A DNA stretch of 64,000 bases from Ligustrum vulgare (lineage: Eukaryota; Streptophyta; Magnoliopsida; Lamiales; Oleaceae). Shown here one piece after another: positions 30,784 through 42,473 of this stretch. Below the pieces are notes generated by a model. The model did no database searches, was not told where the DNA came from, and worked only from the letters and a program-made list of their open reading frames with translations. Position 1 is the first letter of the stretch, and the number at the start of each line of letters is the position of its first letter. The stretch is taken from assembly GCA_963555705.1 (NCBI GenBank), contig OY743181.1, positions 28,648,513 to 28,712,512 on the forward strand. The letters run 5' to 3'. The position numbers were made by a program, and so were the translations under genes.

Positions 30784-31814
30784 AACATTTTTGTTCGGTG
30801 ATGTCATTCAAATGATGTTCTATTGAAATATAAAACTGTTGAACATTAATACATGTAGTTTTTGAGTCAAAAATCAAGGTCAAAATAAGAAAAAAATAAT
30901 ACATGACTAATATAAAACACTGAATTAGTACAAAATTAGCTCTTAACCATTACAACAGAAGATGCAGGGAACATGAGTGGAAAAATTAACAGAAGATGCA
31001 AGGAACAAGAGTTCTTTAAAAAATGAGAATCAATACACCATCCTCACAAACCTCAATAAACAAAAAAATTGGAACATGCAAATTACAATATCACCACACT
31101 AAATATGCAATTTACAGTATCAAAACACCATCAAGGTGATTAAAAATGATAGAATCTGAAGCTTAACTGCCAGGATGGTTTTCATACAGAATAGTAGAAG
31201 AACATCTATTTAGTTAAGATCAAAACAGTTTCAGGTAAAGTTCAATTGAGCTCTATATGCATACGTGTTGTTTGGGACTCTGCACTTCAATACCTCAACC
31301 TGATAGCATCATACTATACATTATACAGGGTGCATTCTAGGTAAAGCTTATGACAATAAATCTCAAAAATGCAAAAACAGAGGTGGACTCGTACAAATAA
31401 AAATAAAAAGTTGATTACAGAAAAATGGCAATATTTTCGTCCGCACAAAATAAATTGAAAAATCATCGCGTAGACAAAAACGTAACTTTCAAAATGCAGA
31501 TATTCATGTCTCACCTATTTCATACCCGTAATCACAGTATCTTTTTTTTTATTTCAACAGATTTGATTTGAAAAACCCGATTATTATTACCCATTAAACC
31601 CTAGATACCAAAATCTGGGGAAATTGTTTAGTGTTTTACCGTTGAAATGTCGTGCATAGAGCGACTGGGACCTGGACGAGCAAATGGGTAATCTCCAATT
31701 TGAAGTTGTCGATGTTCACATGGAGGAAGAACAAGGAAGGAGGTGAGGGTGAGGTCGCGGCGTTCTCAGACCGATATTTTTAGTAAGTCGAGGGTAATTA
31801 AGTACTTTGGCCGA
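30784..31814. other. Right part of the Mutator-like element, no gene recognised
   Basis: AT-rich sequence with short chance frames. It would contain the 5' part and promoter of the GRF-type gene if that gene was once complete. Confidence 0.4.
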
Positions 31815-31862
31815 TGTTGTCCACAATGTTGTTTGCTATTTGTTGTTCAAGTAGCTTAATCC
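31815..31862 (-). repeat. Right inverted repeat of the Mutator-like element
   Basis: Partner of 24990-25037, 45 of 48 positions identical in inverted orientation. Confidence 0.88.
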
Positions 31863-31989
31863 TATATATTTTGAGTAATGCTATTCTACCACACCGGGTG
31901 CCACTCCCCTCACATAGGAGGTGGGTCCGCTCATTATGAGACATAGTGACCGTGCTAATATCTTGAAATTAATAGAACCTGCTTTGGTT

Positions 31990-32787
31990 CTACTGCGTGG
32001 CCACCAGAAGTTATCCTGCGCGGCCGTGCAGTTGTCCGAGGCCCATCGGGGAAATCCCCATGCGTGGATTTCAGCGTAGTTTAGCCTAGGTTTCTTGGAA
32101 AATCTATAAAAGGGACTTATCATGCATGAATTGAGAACGTTTGCACACATATTTAAGAGGCACAATTCACCATGTTACCTTGGAGATTTTGGAGCATAAA
32201 TTGAAGGCAAAGGCAAGGAGATTCGGAGAGCAATTTGTGAAGACTCTTCTTGGTGCAAGAGTTCTTTTACTTTTCTCTTCAATTTGCGTATGATGTCTAG
32301 TTTAGCTATTTACTGCATGTTTTTCCTATATTATGTGTAACTAAATAAATTGTTGGGTTTAACGATGTAGCATAGTTTTACGCTTTCAATACATCGTTCT
32401 AAGTTTACGATTTGATTGCATGTGTATGGTCTTATTTTGTGTTCAATGCGTGAATTAACTGGCCACTAATTCATTGATTAATTAGATCATTTTCATAATT
32501 CGAGAGGTGAGCTAATAATCTAGACCTAGGAATAAAACCCGGTAATTAAATGAGCGATACTGATATACGTTCGTTGTTATTGCAGTCTAAATTGAGTTCC
32601 TGTATTTCATTCACCTAATTATTACAACCAGCTGTTCGTTAACATGGTTGACTAATTAGGTAGAATTGATTTAAACCCGAGAGTGGAATTTCATGTGCAT
32701 AAGTGAGCTCGATCGATCACATTAGTAGATTAAATTTAGAATGGTGGAATTGAAGGTATTGACTATGTGAAATCGTGAAATCCCAAC
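31990..32787 (+). repeat. 5' LTR of element E, part before D3
   Basis: A TATA box TATAAAAG (32105-32112) is preceded by a paired GC-rich palindrome (TGCGTGGCCAC at 31994 and TGCGCGGCCGTGC at 32017). Downstream, CGAGAGGTGAGCTAATA and CCCGAGAGTGGAATTTC parallel solo LTR J read on its own strand. Solo LTR D3 interrupts at 32787. Confidence 0.75.
32105..32112 (+). promoter_or_regulatory. TATA box of the element E LTR
   Basis: TATAAAAG about 75-110 bp after the paired palindromes, in the orientation of the LTR. Confidence 0.6.
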
Positions 32788-33386
32788 TGTAAGACCGCTT
32801 TTCATTTCTCGTGCAATTTTAAATTTCACGTAATGTTCTTGGGAATGTTATTATAAATTATGATTTTATGACCTTTAATGTCTATAATTGGAATTATTTT
32901 GCAGTGGAAGAACTTGGACGCCGGCTCGATCAATGTACCAATTTGAAAGACTATAAATTGGTTATTTGAATTATTTACGTGCAATTCTATGTAAATAACT
33001 GTTTTATTGCCTCAGCATGTTAATTCCTATTTTATTATGCCAATTTGAAATTTGGGGGAAAAGTGTAGTGTCAATCGAAAGTAAATAAAACTTATAGACT
33101 TACTTAAACAAAAGAGAAGAGTTGAGGGACTGATTTGCAAATTCCAAAAGATTAAAAACCTAACCCTAACCTAATCACTCCCTCACTCCCGCTCCCTCTC
33201 TATCGACTCGCCTCTCGCTCTCGGTCTCTCACCTCGCTCCCTCTTCCGCCTTCGCTCTCGCCATTCGCACCGCCGGAAGTAAGCCCTCCCCCTTCCCCTT
33301 TTCTCTTCACGGCACACACACACACACCCTAAACCGCGCCCACACGCACGGGTTCACACTATCTCACGCACCCACACGTACATAAT

Positions 33387-33389
<3 letters not shown>

Positions 33390-33450
<61 letters not shown>
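33390..33450. repeat. TA microsatellite in D3
   Basis: About 29 uninterrupted TA units; length is likely variable. Confidence 0.95.
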
Positions 33451-33451
<1 letters not shown>

Positions 33452-34575
33452 TATGTAAATAAGGTATGTATGCAATTCATATGTATAAATTGCGATTTTT
33501 CAGTTAATTTCAGATTTCTAATTTTTGTGTAATTTCGAGTTTAACCATGAATTTGGGAATTTATGATGTTATGTGAATAAGTATTGATGTATATGAATGT
33601 ATATATTATTATGTATGTATAGATGCGTGTAAATATATAAAGTTTGGATTTTTTGTTTATGTGGGCATGTATATACTCAGATTCTGACTATGTGAAAATA
33701 AAATTTCTCAGACTGGGGACTAATGAAATTTAGATTAATTAATGTGCTATAATATTAAATTTGAGGTGTGAATGTACGTATAAACGATCATGAATATGTA
33801 TATGACTATTTAAACAAACGTGTGTAATTTTGGAATTTTGGGTTAATGGTATAGGAGAGCAAACTTTAATATTTTAGGAACAAGTTAGTTAAATTGAAAA
33901 AGTTATAAATTTTTAGTTCAAGATCATGTTTGAATAAGAATGCTTGGCTTTGATTTGTGAAATTGATATGTAATATCCCAAAATTTTCCTTGAACTTAAT
34001 GTATTACTCCGAGTATGATACATATGTGGTGTTAAATGTGCTTGTTATATTATGAGTCACACGAAAGTCTCGACCTTATTTAAGAGTGTTAAATGTGGTT
34101 TTTCACTAAAAGCCATATTTTGTTAATGAATGGGAATTAATTAGGAGAAACGGTACATTGACGTCGCGGGCAACCAAGACTTCCACCTGCATATTAGGCA
34201 AAGTAACTACTGAGGACTACAGGTAAGTAAACTTCCCCTACTTTCATTGAAGTAAAATGTTTCAGGTGTAATTAATGGACTTAAGTTATATTCTTGAACT
34301 TTATTTACTTGTGGTGCCTTCTATGAACTTTATACATATATGTGTTACTAAGAGAAGGCTTAAGCATATATGTTATTATGTCGTTACATCGTCCAGCATG
34401 CATTTTCATTGAGTTGGGGAAGTCAAATGATTTTAAAAGAAGAATGTAGTAAGTTAAATTTCCTCAAAATGCATGTATCCCGAGTTTTAAGAATAAATTG
34501 ATGTACTTCTATGCCATGAAAGGTGTGAGTGGGAAATGGGGCGCGGGAGACCGGCGTACGCAAATTAAATTGATG

Positions 34576-34955
34576 TAGCAGTGGCAAATATTAAACCGCT
34601 TTGCGGTGACGATTGTCTAACCGCTTGGCGGTGGCAAATATTAAACCGCTTTGCGGTGACGATTGCCTAACCGCTTGGCGGTGGCAAATATTAAACCGCT
34701 TTGCGGTGACGATTGCCTAACCGCTTGACGGTGGCAAATATTAAACCGCTTTGCGGTGACGATTGCCTAACCGCTTGGCGGTGGCAAATATTAAACCGCT
34801 TTGCGGTGACGATTGCTAAACCGGTTGATGGTGGCAAATATTAAACCGCTTTGCGGTGACGATTGCTAAACCGCTTGGCGGTGGCAAATATTAAACCGCT
34901 TTGCGGTGACGATTGCTAAACCGGTTGACGGTGGCAAATATTAAACCGTTATGCG
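34576..34955 (+). repeat. 50-bp hairpin minisatellite in D3
   Basis: Seven full 50-bp units and a partial eighth, each with two inverted repeats: ACCGC-TTT-GCGGT and a CCGCTTGGCGG-type partner, joined by GACGATTG and GGCAAATATTAA linkers. Units differ by single changes (GTCTAA, GCCTAA, GCTAAA; CTTGGC, CTTGAC, GTTGAT), which act as markers. The second unit holds the left breakpoint of the 5.6-kb amplification. Confidence 0.93.
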
Positions 34956-35738
34956 GTGGAGAAATGATAATCTTGTCCTAAATAAGGAATATTGCCCACT
35001 GCATTATGATTGGCTAGAAGATACACTAAGTGAGTTCATGATAGAAATGAAGTTAAAGTTTTGTTTTTATGTTTAAGTGAAAGGTTAGAAAGTATGAATA
35101 TCTTGAATAGTATAGTAAAAGAGGGTAATTACTTTGAATGGTTTAAGGAAATTCATGTCATAAGCATGCATTCATGCATACAGTTTACTTACTGAGCTTT
35201 AGCTCACCCCAATCCCTCCCCAACATTTCAGGTGATGAAAGCTAGATGATCAGAGAGGAGCACTTGGCGGCTGACTCCGACAGTACCCGTGGTCGCCTTA
35301 ATTAATAAAGTTAAATTCATTCGAGTTATCATTTAAATTTATTTCTTCATTCATTATTATTGATAATGGTTTAGTTGAAGTTATTTTGATTAAGAATGGA
35401 ACGTATTAGAGGTTAAATTACCTTTTATTTCAATTGTCAATGTTTGATGATGTTTTGGAAAATCTTATACTTGAGGAGTTCGGGAAATGAATGGATTGGT
35501 TTTGGCGATGGTGAATATGATTGTGATGTGATTGATGCTTTGAATTTGTAAACTGGTCTTGATGTCCCTCTACAGGTTGGCTATGTCCAGTTTATAGAGG
35601 AGACTCTGTCGAAATTTCTGTAAAATTTTATAATGGATAAATGAACATTTTTGTCGTGTAAACGTTTTAAATTCCGCAATTAATGTGAATGGAAGTTAAC
35701 ATACCTAGGTTTTAGGTTTTGAAACTTGGGGTGTTACA

Positions 35739-35967
35739 CCAACTCTAAATTAATTGATTCAAAAACACACGTTTATTCATTATTTATTGTTTTTAGCTTA
35801 ATCTTTAGGATCATCACATCTTCAATTATTTGTCATTCAAATAAAGTGGGAATTAAAATAGTTTTAGTAGTTAATCCAATTCCTTGTAGGTACGATAACT
35901 CAGACTCTAAAAGTCCACTATATTACTTGTCATGACACGTATACTTACAGTGTTGAATTAGTGAACA
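35739..35967 (+). repeat. 5' LTR of element E, part after D3 (array unit 1)
   Basis: The segment ends TTACAGTGTTGAATTAGTGAACA, parallel to the end of J on its own strand (GATGAACA), and contains TTGTAGGTACGATAACTC and GTCCACTATATTACTTGTC, hallmark LTR-end blocks of Tat/Athila elements. Near-identical copies are at 41354-41582, 46969-47197 and 52585-52813. Confidence 0.85.
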
Positions 35968-35972
35968 AGATT

Positions 35973-35991
35973 TGGTGCAGTTTTCGGGGAT
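35973..35991 (+). promoter_or_regulatory. Primer binding site of element E
   Basis: TGGTGCAGTTTTCGGGGAT follows the LTR end after five bases and resembles the TGGCGCCGTTGCCGGGGA primer site of Athila/Tat elements. It recurs in the other three units. Confidence 0.65.
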
Positions 35992-36160
35992 TGTTAATTT
36001 ATATCGATACCAATTAGTTTTTGCTTTATTTTGAACTTTTTTTTTCCTTTCTATTTTATTTCTTGTTTTTGTTTTCATTTTTTTAGAACTCTTAAAAGCT
36101 GTGAATTGTTTCTTTTTCAAGCTTGAATGATTTTTAGACAATTGGAAGCATCATAGCAAA

Positions 36161-36858
36161 ATGGTAGCAAACAATCAGCAGTGGTACTCTGATCGAACAA
36201 CACCTGAGGTGGATGAGACAACATCACTGTATGAAAGACTCTCTGCAAAGTTAGATGCTTTGTCTGAACAGTAGGGGTGAACAGCCTGTACAGACATTTC
36301 AGATTTGACTGATGTGTGATTTCTGCTTTGAAAATCATTCCACACATGATTGTCTTTTTGCATATTAGGCTCAGCTAGCTATGAAATAGGTTAATTATTG
36401 GGGAATTAATCAAGTGCAGTAGAGGAGTTCATATTCTCAAGCTTATAACCCTTACTGGAACGAGCATCCAAGTTTCTCGTGGTCAAGTAATCAGAGTATC
36501 CAACGCTCGCAAGTTTTCCAAAAGTAACAACATGCATATTTTCAATATCAGCAAGTTGGGAAACAACAGGTCGAAGATACTAAATCCATCGTAGATTTGT
36601 TAAAACAGTGATATCAAAATCAACTGGTTGAATTGAAAGAAACGAGATCAGATGGAGCAGTCAACAATTAGCAAGACATAGAGAGAACCAAAACAGTTAC
36701 CCGAGATCCAGGTGCAAAGATCAGAAAAATTGGATGATATAGCAAAAGAAAATGAAGAACAATTTGAAGGAATGGATCAACCAGAAGAAATGAGCTGCCA
36801 TGAAGAAGCCACAATCCTTTTGTCAACAGTGCAAAATCTAGACATCGAGCTCGAGGAG
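36161..36858 (+). pseudogene. Element E gag-like region, 5' part (array unit 1)
   Basis: An ATG at 36161 opens 37 codons ending at a TAG (36272). Further frames give AYNPYWNEHPSFSWSSNQ at 36439-36492, the conserved gag motif of Athila/Tat elements (usual form NPGWRNHPNFSW). An acidic open stretch follows from about 36700 to 36858 (KENEEQFEGMDQPEEM, then TVQNLDIELEE). Element F interrupts here, and the frame continues seamlessly at 58138. Gag would package RNA; this copy has several stops and is dead. Confidence 0.82.
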
Positions 36859-37759
36859 TGATGTGATCCCACCACGGGAATTACGACAAAAATGCGGAAT
36901 AAATGAAACAACAAAATGAAAGATCTAAATTCTACCAAACACAAGAAAACAAGACTCGAGAAATAATCAGAACGATAAATAAAATATAGGATTGACGATA
37001 AAACTTTAACCCACCAATCACGATGTGAGGATTTGACGATGCGGATTGAAGAACCAAAGTTTTCGAACGTCACAAGGACTTGTTAATTTTCTTGATAAGT
37101 TTCTGATTAAAAAACCACAAATATTTCACAATATTTGATAAATTTGGATTTGTTCTTTAAGAACACAAAAGGGACTCCTCAACCTTCTAATTTGGAGAAA
37201 ACTCTCTCAAACAATATCAATAACCTCAAAACTAATGTTCAATAATGAAAAAACAACAATATAAAGTAAAACTAACCTAAACTAGCCCTAAGCCGCTAAT
37301 TAGGGTTCAAATTATGGAAATAAATAATTAAAAATGGAAAAATAACCAAAATCGCGAAAATTCGGGATAAAATAGTTACGACCATGAAAGTTATACTTAT
37401 GGCCATAAGTAGTCTCCAATTCAATAGTTACGGCCGTTACCTGCACTCTTACGGTCGTAAGCTTTGCTTGATGGAAATTCTTGTTTCACTCGAGGATAGG
37501 TTATGGCCGTGACTCTCTTCGATTTATAGCCTTAAGTATGGAAACCCCGCAATTCTTCATTTAAACTCAAGGATATGTTACTGCCGTGTCTTGCAAACCT
37601 TACGGTCATTACTTTACTTCTGGTTACCAAAGTTTGATGCTTTGCTTCCGCTTGATCCTTTTGTCCTCCCAGCTCGACCTCAACAATTTACTTGTTCCAT
37701 TTCTCTCGTATTGTCGATGACTCGACTTCTCCCTTCAATGCCTGGTATGGATCACATCA
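36859..37759 (-). repeat. 3' LTR of element F (array unit 1)
   Basis: 901 bp, TGATGTGATCC...GGATCACATCA, preceded by the TSD AGGAG. It contains the decayed counterpart of the paired ACGGCCGT palindromes (37376-37610). Frames at 36777-37073 and 37591-38037 overlap it and are not genes. Confidence 0.93.
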
Positions 37760-37775
37760 TCCCCCCTTTCTTTGA
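37760..37775 (-). promoter_or_regulatory. Polypurine tract of element F
   Basis: AAAGAAAGGGGGGA on the minus strand immediately precedes the 3' LTR. Copies recur in units 2-4. Confidence 0.8.
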
Positions 37776-38351
37776 AAAGGATTCCACCTCGAATCTAGAA
37801 ATGGTCCAATCCTCTTCCAACATCCGTGTCTGTGGGCTATTGGTTCATGCCTATTTTTACCTTTGCAAGATTGTTGTTCATACTTGGGCTTTGTGTACTC
37901 CTTGGGATTTCGGAGATGTCCCTTCTTGCAATTACATTAAGTCCCAACTTGAGCTTTGGAGTTGGATTTGGGTACCTGCAAAAAAATTTAATAGAACTCG
38001 GGAGGGATTTGTTAGATTGGTTAAGTGCAAGGTATGAATCCTTGTACATCAACCTTTGTGCGAAAAAACTCATTTTGGGGGTGGACTATCTTATCCCTTT
38101 CTTTTTGCACTCAAGCTCTTCTTTTTCTGAGGTCGATGCCTCAACTCTCTTGTTTTCAATTTTTTCACCCTCTCTTTTTTCTGAGGTCGTGGCCTCAACG
38201 CTCTTATTTTCCCCTTCAAGCTCACATTTTATTTTCAACTAACCCTCTTGAACTTCTTTAGGAGATAAAGGAACGAGAGTGATCTTCTTTCCATCTTTCA
38301 CAAACGAATATTGGTTCTTAAAACATAATGCACCACCCTCCTATCATGTTG

Positions 38352-39971
38352 CTAAGGCCTTTCCAATAAAATATGCCCAACATGCATAAGCACCACATTG
38401 CAAACAACCTCATCTCTGTAACCCCCAACAGTAAAATTTATATTAACCTGCCAGTTCACTTTAAGTTCCCCCGACTCTGTTAGCCATTGCAATTTATATG
38501 GATTCGGATGTTTTAACTTTGGAAAACCCAATTTCTCAAACAATAGTGTACTAACTACATTAGTACAACTACCCCCATCAATCACCATCCCACATACTTT
38601 CTTACCCATCAAACACCTAGTCTGGAAAAGATTATCCCCCTGTTCATCAATTTCAACCATCTTAGCCAGAGAACTTAGGACCCACCTATTCACAAGTGAC
38701 CTCTTCAGCGCATAAGTTAACCCCTCTTCGTCGCTACTACTAGCCCCAGCATCATGTAGCCCAGGTATCCCTTTAAATTCATCCTCCAAACTAATATCCC
38801 CATTTTCACGCAAGATCATAACTCGTTTATTGGGAAAATTTGAAGCAATGTTCCCTGAACCTAAGCATTTAAAACACTTGATATTTCTATCCCTAGTAGG
38901 TTGGGGTTCAGCAATATTTTTACCTATAGGTATTGGCTCCTCCTTCGCTTTCGGGACATAATCGTCATTTACCTCCCTTTTTGGGTAAGTTCCCGGAGAA
39001 TGCCATGCTGCTCCCTTCCGCTTCAACTGTCTTTCCACGTTCATGGCCATGTGGACCATTTCATCTAGTTCCACATAGTGTTGCAACTCAATAATGTTGG
39101 CACTGTCCCTGTTCAACCCATTCAAAAACCTTGCCATTGTAGCCTCCCGATCTTCTACCACGTTGGCCCTAGTCATTGCCACCTCCATGTCCTTATAATA
39201 ATCTTCCACGCTCCTTGACCCCTGAGTCAAACCCTGCAGCCTTTGATATATATCCCTATAGTAATTAGTTGGCACAAACCGCTTCCTCATTATAGATTTT
39301 AGTTCATCCCCAAGTCTCCGCCGGATCCTCAAGATTCCTCCTCCTACCCATCACCAATTGGTGCCACCACCTGATTGCATAATCCGCGAATTCAACCACT
39401 ACTAATTTCACCTTCTTCTTTTTGGAATAATGATGACAATCGAAAAGTAGCTTCACTTAGTCTCCCAATCCAAATAGGATTCCAGATCACTCGTACCTTG
39501 GAACGTGGGAATTTTCATTTTGATGTTCCCAAGGTCTCCATCCTCAACATATCTATCCTCATGCCTCCTTCTATGCCCCCTTTCAGGCCTATCACCTCGC
39601 TCTCTTCTCCTACCTAAGCTGGCCATAGACACATCCTCGCTATCACCATCACTATCAACCCTTCCTTCATCAAAACCATATCTGACCCGATGATTATCTT
39701 CCCTCTTACGCTCCCTCTCTTCGCCCCTCCGAATCCTATGAGTTTGCTCCCTACGTAATTGATTAATAGTCTCCTCCTGCATATCCATTCTAGTCATCAA
39801 CTTCGCAAAGTGCTCATTTAAAGTAGCCATTACTCCTACATCATTCTCACCCACCTTATTCATACCTCTGGGTCGTTTGTTGTGGCTCATTGTTAAAGAT
39901 GTTGGCTCCCTCCGTTCCATTACCTCGTTGTCACCAACAGATGAAGAAGATGATCCTCGATCGCCAGACAT
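38352..39971 (-). pseudogene. Element F gag and protease (array unit 1)
   Basis: A first frame from the ATG at 39971 (172 codons) gives a charged N-terminus and the start of gag (IPTFQGTSDLESYLDWE). A frameshift follows, with the gag core readable in the next frame (AIRWWHQLVMGRRRN). A second frameshift leads to the 326-codon frame 39332-38352: Retrotrans_gag end with LTQGSRSVEDYYKDME (residues 36-50), a zinc knuckle at 153-166 (CFKCLGSGNIASNF, where the His is Asn and the last Cys is Phe), and the protease with MVIDGGSCTNVV (Asp 252) to HILLERP. The family continues ...LGRPW. RT is absent. All four array copies share both frameshifts, so gag was dead before amplification. Confidence 0.9.
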
Positions 39972-41775
39972 TGTTAGGGATCAAAGACACAAATGTAATA
40001 ACTTCACATGTTTAATTTTCTCTCGTGTATCACTCAATTCCATTTTAAGACCTTCAAGAAACAATCCAAGAACTCAATCAAGGGTTAGGAAAGATAAGAC
40101 ATGAATAATAAAAAAGGAGTTTGAAAACTGAGAAAAATTAGGAATATTCGGGGGTAAATATGGAATTTTTGAACCTTTTTTTTTTAATCTACCAGAAAAC
40201 TTGACTATGAGTATGGAAAAAAAAAAGGAATTGGATTTGGATGAAAACGAACAAGAAAAACACTTTTGCGGTGACGATTGCCTAACCGCTTGGCGGTGGC
40301 AAATATTAAACCGCTTTGCGGTGACGATTGCCTAACCGCTTGACGGTGGCAAATATTAAACCGCTTTGCGGTGACGATTGTCTAACCGCTTGGCGGTGGC
40401 AAATATTAAACCGCTTTGCGGTGACGATTGCTAAACCGGTTGATGGTGGCAAATATTAAACCGCTTTGCGGTGACGATTGCTAAACCGCTTGGCGGTGGC
40501 AAATATTAAACCGCTTTGCGGTGACGATTGCTAAACCGGTTGACGGTGGCAAATATTAAACCGTTATGCGGTGGAGAAATGATAATCTTGTCCTAAATAA
40601 GGAATATTGCCCACTGCATTATGATTGGCTAGAAGATACACTAAGTGAGTTCACGATAGAAATGAAGTTAAAGTTTTGTTTTTATGTTTAAGTGAAAGGT
40701 TAGAAAGTATGAATATCTTGAATAGTATAGTAAAAGAGGGTAATTACTTTGAATGGTTTAAGGAAATTCATGTCATAAGCATGCATTCATGCATACAGTT
40801 TACTTACTGAGCTTTAGCTCACCCCAATCCCTCCCCAACATTTCAGGTGATGAAAGCTAGATGATCAGAGAGGAGCACTTGGCGGCTGACTCCGACAGTA
40901 CCCATGGTCGCCTTAATTAATAAAGTTAAATTCATTCGAGTTATCATTTAAATTTATTTCTTCATTCATTATTATTGATAATGGTTTAGTTGAAGTTATT
41001 TTGATTAAGCATGGAACGTATTAGAGGTTAAATTACCTTTTATTTCAATTGTCAATGTTTGATGATGTTTTGGAAAATCTTATACTTGAGGAGTTCGGGA
41101 AATGAATGGATTGGTTTTGGCGATGGTGAATATGATTGTGATGTGATTGATGCTTTGAATTTGTAAAATGGTCTTGATGTCCCTCTACAGGTTGGCTATG
41201 TCCAGTTTATAGAGGAGACTCTGTCGAAATTTCTGTAAAATTTTATAATGGATAAATGAACATTTTTGTCGTGTAAACGTTTTAAATTCCGCAATTAATG
41301 TGAATGGAAGTTAACATACCTAGGTTTTAGGTTTTGAAACTTGGGGTGTTACACCAACTCTAAATTAATTGATTCAAAAACACACGTTTATTCATTATTT
41401 ATTGTTTTTAGCTTAATCTTTAGGATCATCACATCTTCAATTATTTGTCATTCAAATAAAGTGGGAATTAAAATAGTTTTAGTAGTTAATCCAATTCCTT
41501 GTAGGTACGATAACTCAAACTCTAAAAGTCCACTATATTACTTGTCATGACCCGTATACTTACAGTGTTGAATTAGTGAACAAGATTTGGTGCAGTTTTC
41601 GGGGATTGTTAATTTATATCGATACCAATTAGTTTTTGCTTTATTTTGAACTTTTTTTTTCCTTTCTATTTTATTTCTTGTTTTTGTTTTCATTTTTTTA
41701 GAACTCTTAAAAGCTGTGAATTGTTTCTTTTTCAAGCTTGAATGATTTTTAGACAATTGGAAGCATCATAGCAAA

Positions 41776-42473
41776 ATGGTAGCAAACAATCAGCAGTGGT
41801 ACTCTGATCGAACAACACCTGAGGTGGATGAGACAACATCACTGTATGAAAGACTCTCTGCAAAGTTAGATGCTTTGTCTGAACAGTAGGGGTGAACAGC
41901 CTGTACAGACATTTCAGATTTGACTGATGTGTGATTTCTGCTTTGAAAATCATTCCACACATGATTGTCTTTTTGCATATTAGGCTCAGCTAGCTATGAA
42001 ATAGGTTAATTATTGGGGAATTAATCAAGTGCAGTAGAGGAGTTCATATTCTCAAGCTTATAACCCTTACTGGAACGAGCATCCAAGTTTCTCGTGGTCA
42101 AGTAATCAGAGTATCCAACGCTCGAAAGTTTTCCAAAAGTAACAACATGCATATTTTCAATATCAGCAAGTTGGGAAACAACAGGTCGAAGATACTAAAT
42201 CCATCGTAGATTTGTTAAAACAGTGATATCAAAATCAACTGGTTGAATTGAAAGAAACGAGATCAGATGGAGCAGTCAACAATTAGCAAGACATAGAGAG
42301 AACCAAAACAGTTACCCGAGATCCAGGTGCAAAGATCAGAAAAATTGGATGATATAGCAAAAGAAAATGAAGAACAATTTGAAGGAATGGATCAACCAGA
42401 AGAAATGAGCTGCCATGAAGAAGCCACAATCCTTTTGTCAACAGTGCAAAATCTAGACATCGAGCTCGAGGAG
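41776..42473 (+). pseudogene. Element E gag-like region, array copy 2
   Basis: Near-identical copy of 36161-36858 with the same stops. Confidence 0.8.

Larger units (their letters stand above)
24981..31872 (+). mobile_element. Mutator-like element with FAR1-like and GRF-type genes
   Basis: The inverted repeat pair 24990-25037 and 31815-31862 agrees at 45 of 48 positions and is oriented as terminal repeats. Between them lie a FAR1-like (MURA-related) gene on the plus strand and a zinc-finger gene remnant on the minus strand, convergent and about 200 bp apart. Without solo LTR D2 the unit is about 3.8 kb, a normal size for an autonomous MULE. Mutator-like elements carry FAR1/MURA-type transposases, which supports the call. 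I could not find a convincing 9-bp TSD, so the exact ends are open. Confidence 0.65.
32788..35738 (+). repeat. Solo LTR D3 inside the element E LTR
   Basis: TGTAAGACC...GGGGTGTTACA, 2951 bp, with perfect TSDs CCAAC (32783-32787 and 35739-35743). It contains a TA microsatellite (33390-33450), CAGGTAAGTAAACTTCCCC (34220), the 50-bp hairpin minisatellite (34576-34955) and the conserved GAGCTTTAGCTCACCCC (35198). Its part from 34654 onward is included in the 5.6-kb tandem units, so three further copies of that part follow. Confidence 0.95.

Noticed and set aside
24903..31922. Extension of the Mutator-like inverted repeat outward to ATGTGAGGGG (24905 region) and CCCCTCACAT (31911 region)
   Set aside because: Only 10 bp match with no alignable sequence between it and the 48-bp repeat, and no 9-bp TSD follows. 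Treated as chance.
34576..34955. Regular 50-bp repeats resembling a CRISPR array
   Set aside because: There are no unique spacers; repeats are head-to-tail with both halves conserved, and the region lies in a plant LTR. It is a minisatellite.
36777..38261. Plus- and minus-strand frames of 78-148 codons repeated four times in the array
   Set aside because: They lie across the F LTR and its flank, opposite to or out of frame with gag, and lack codon or domain support. Their repetition only reflects the tandem units.
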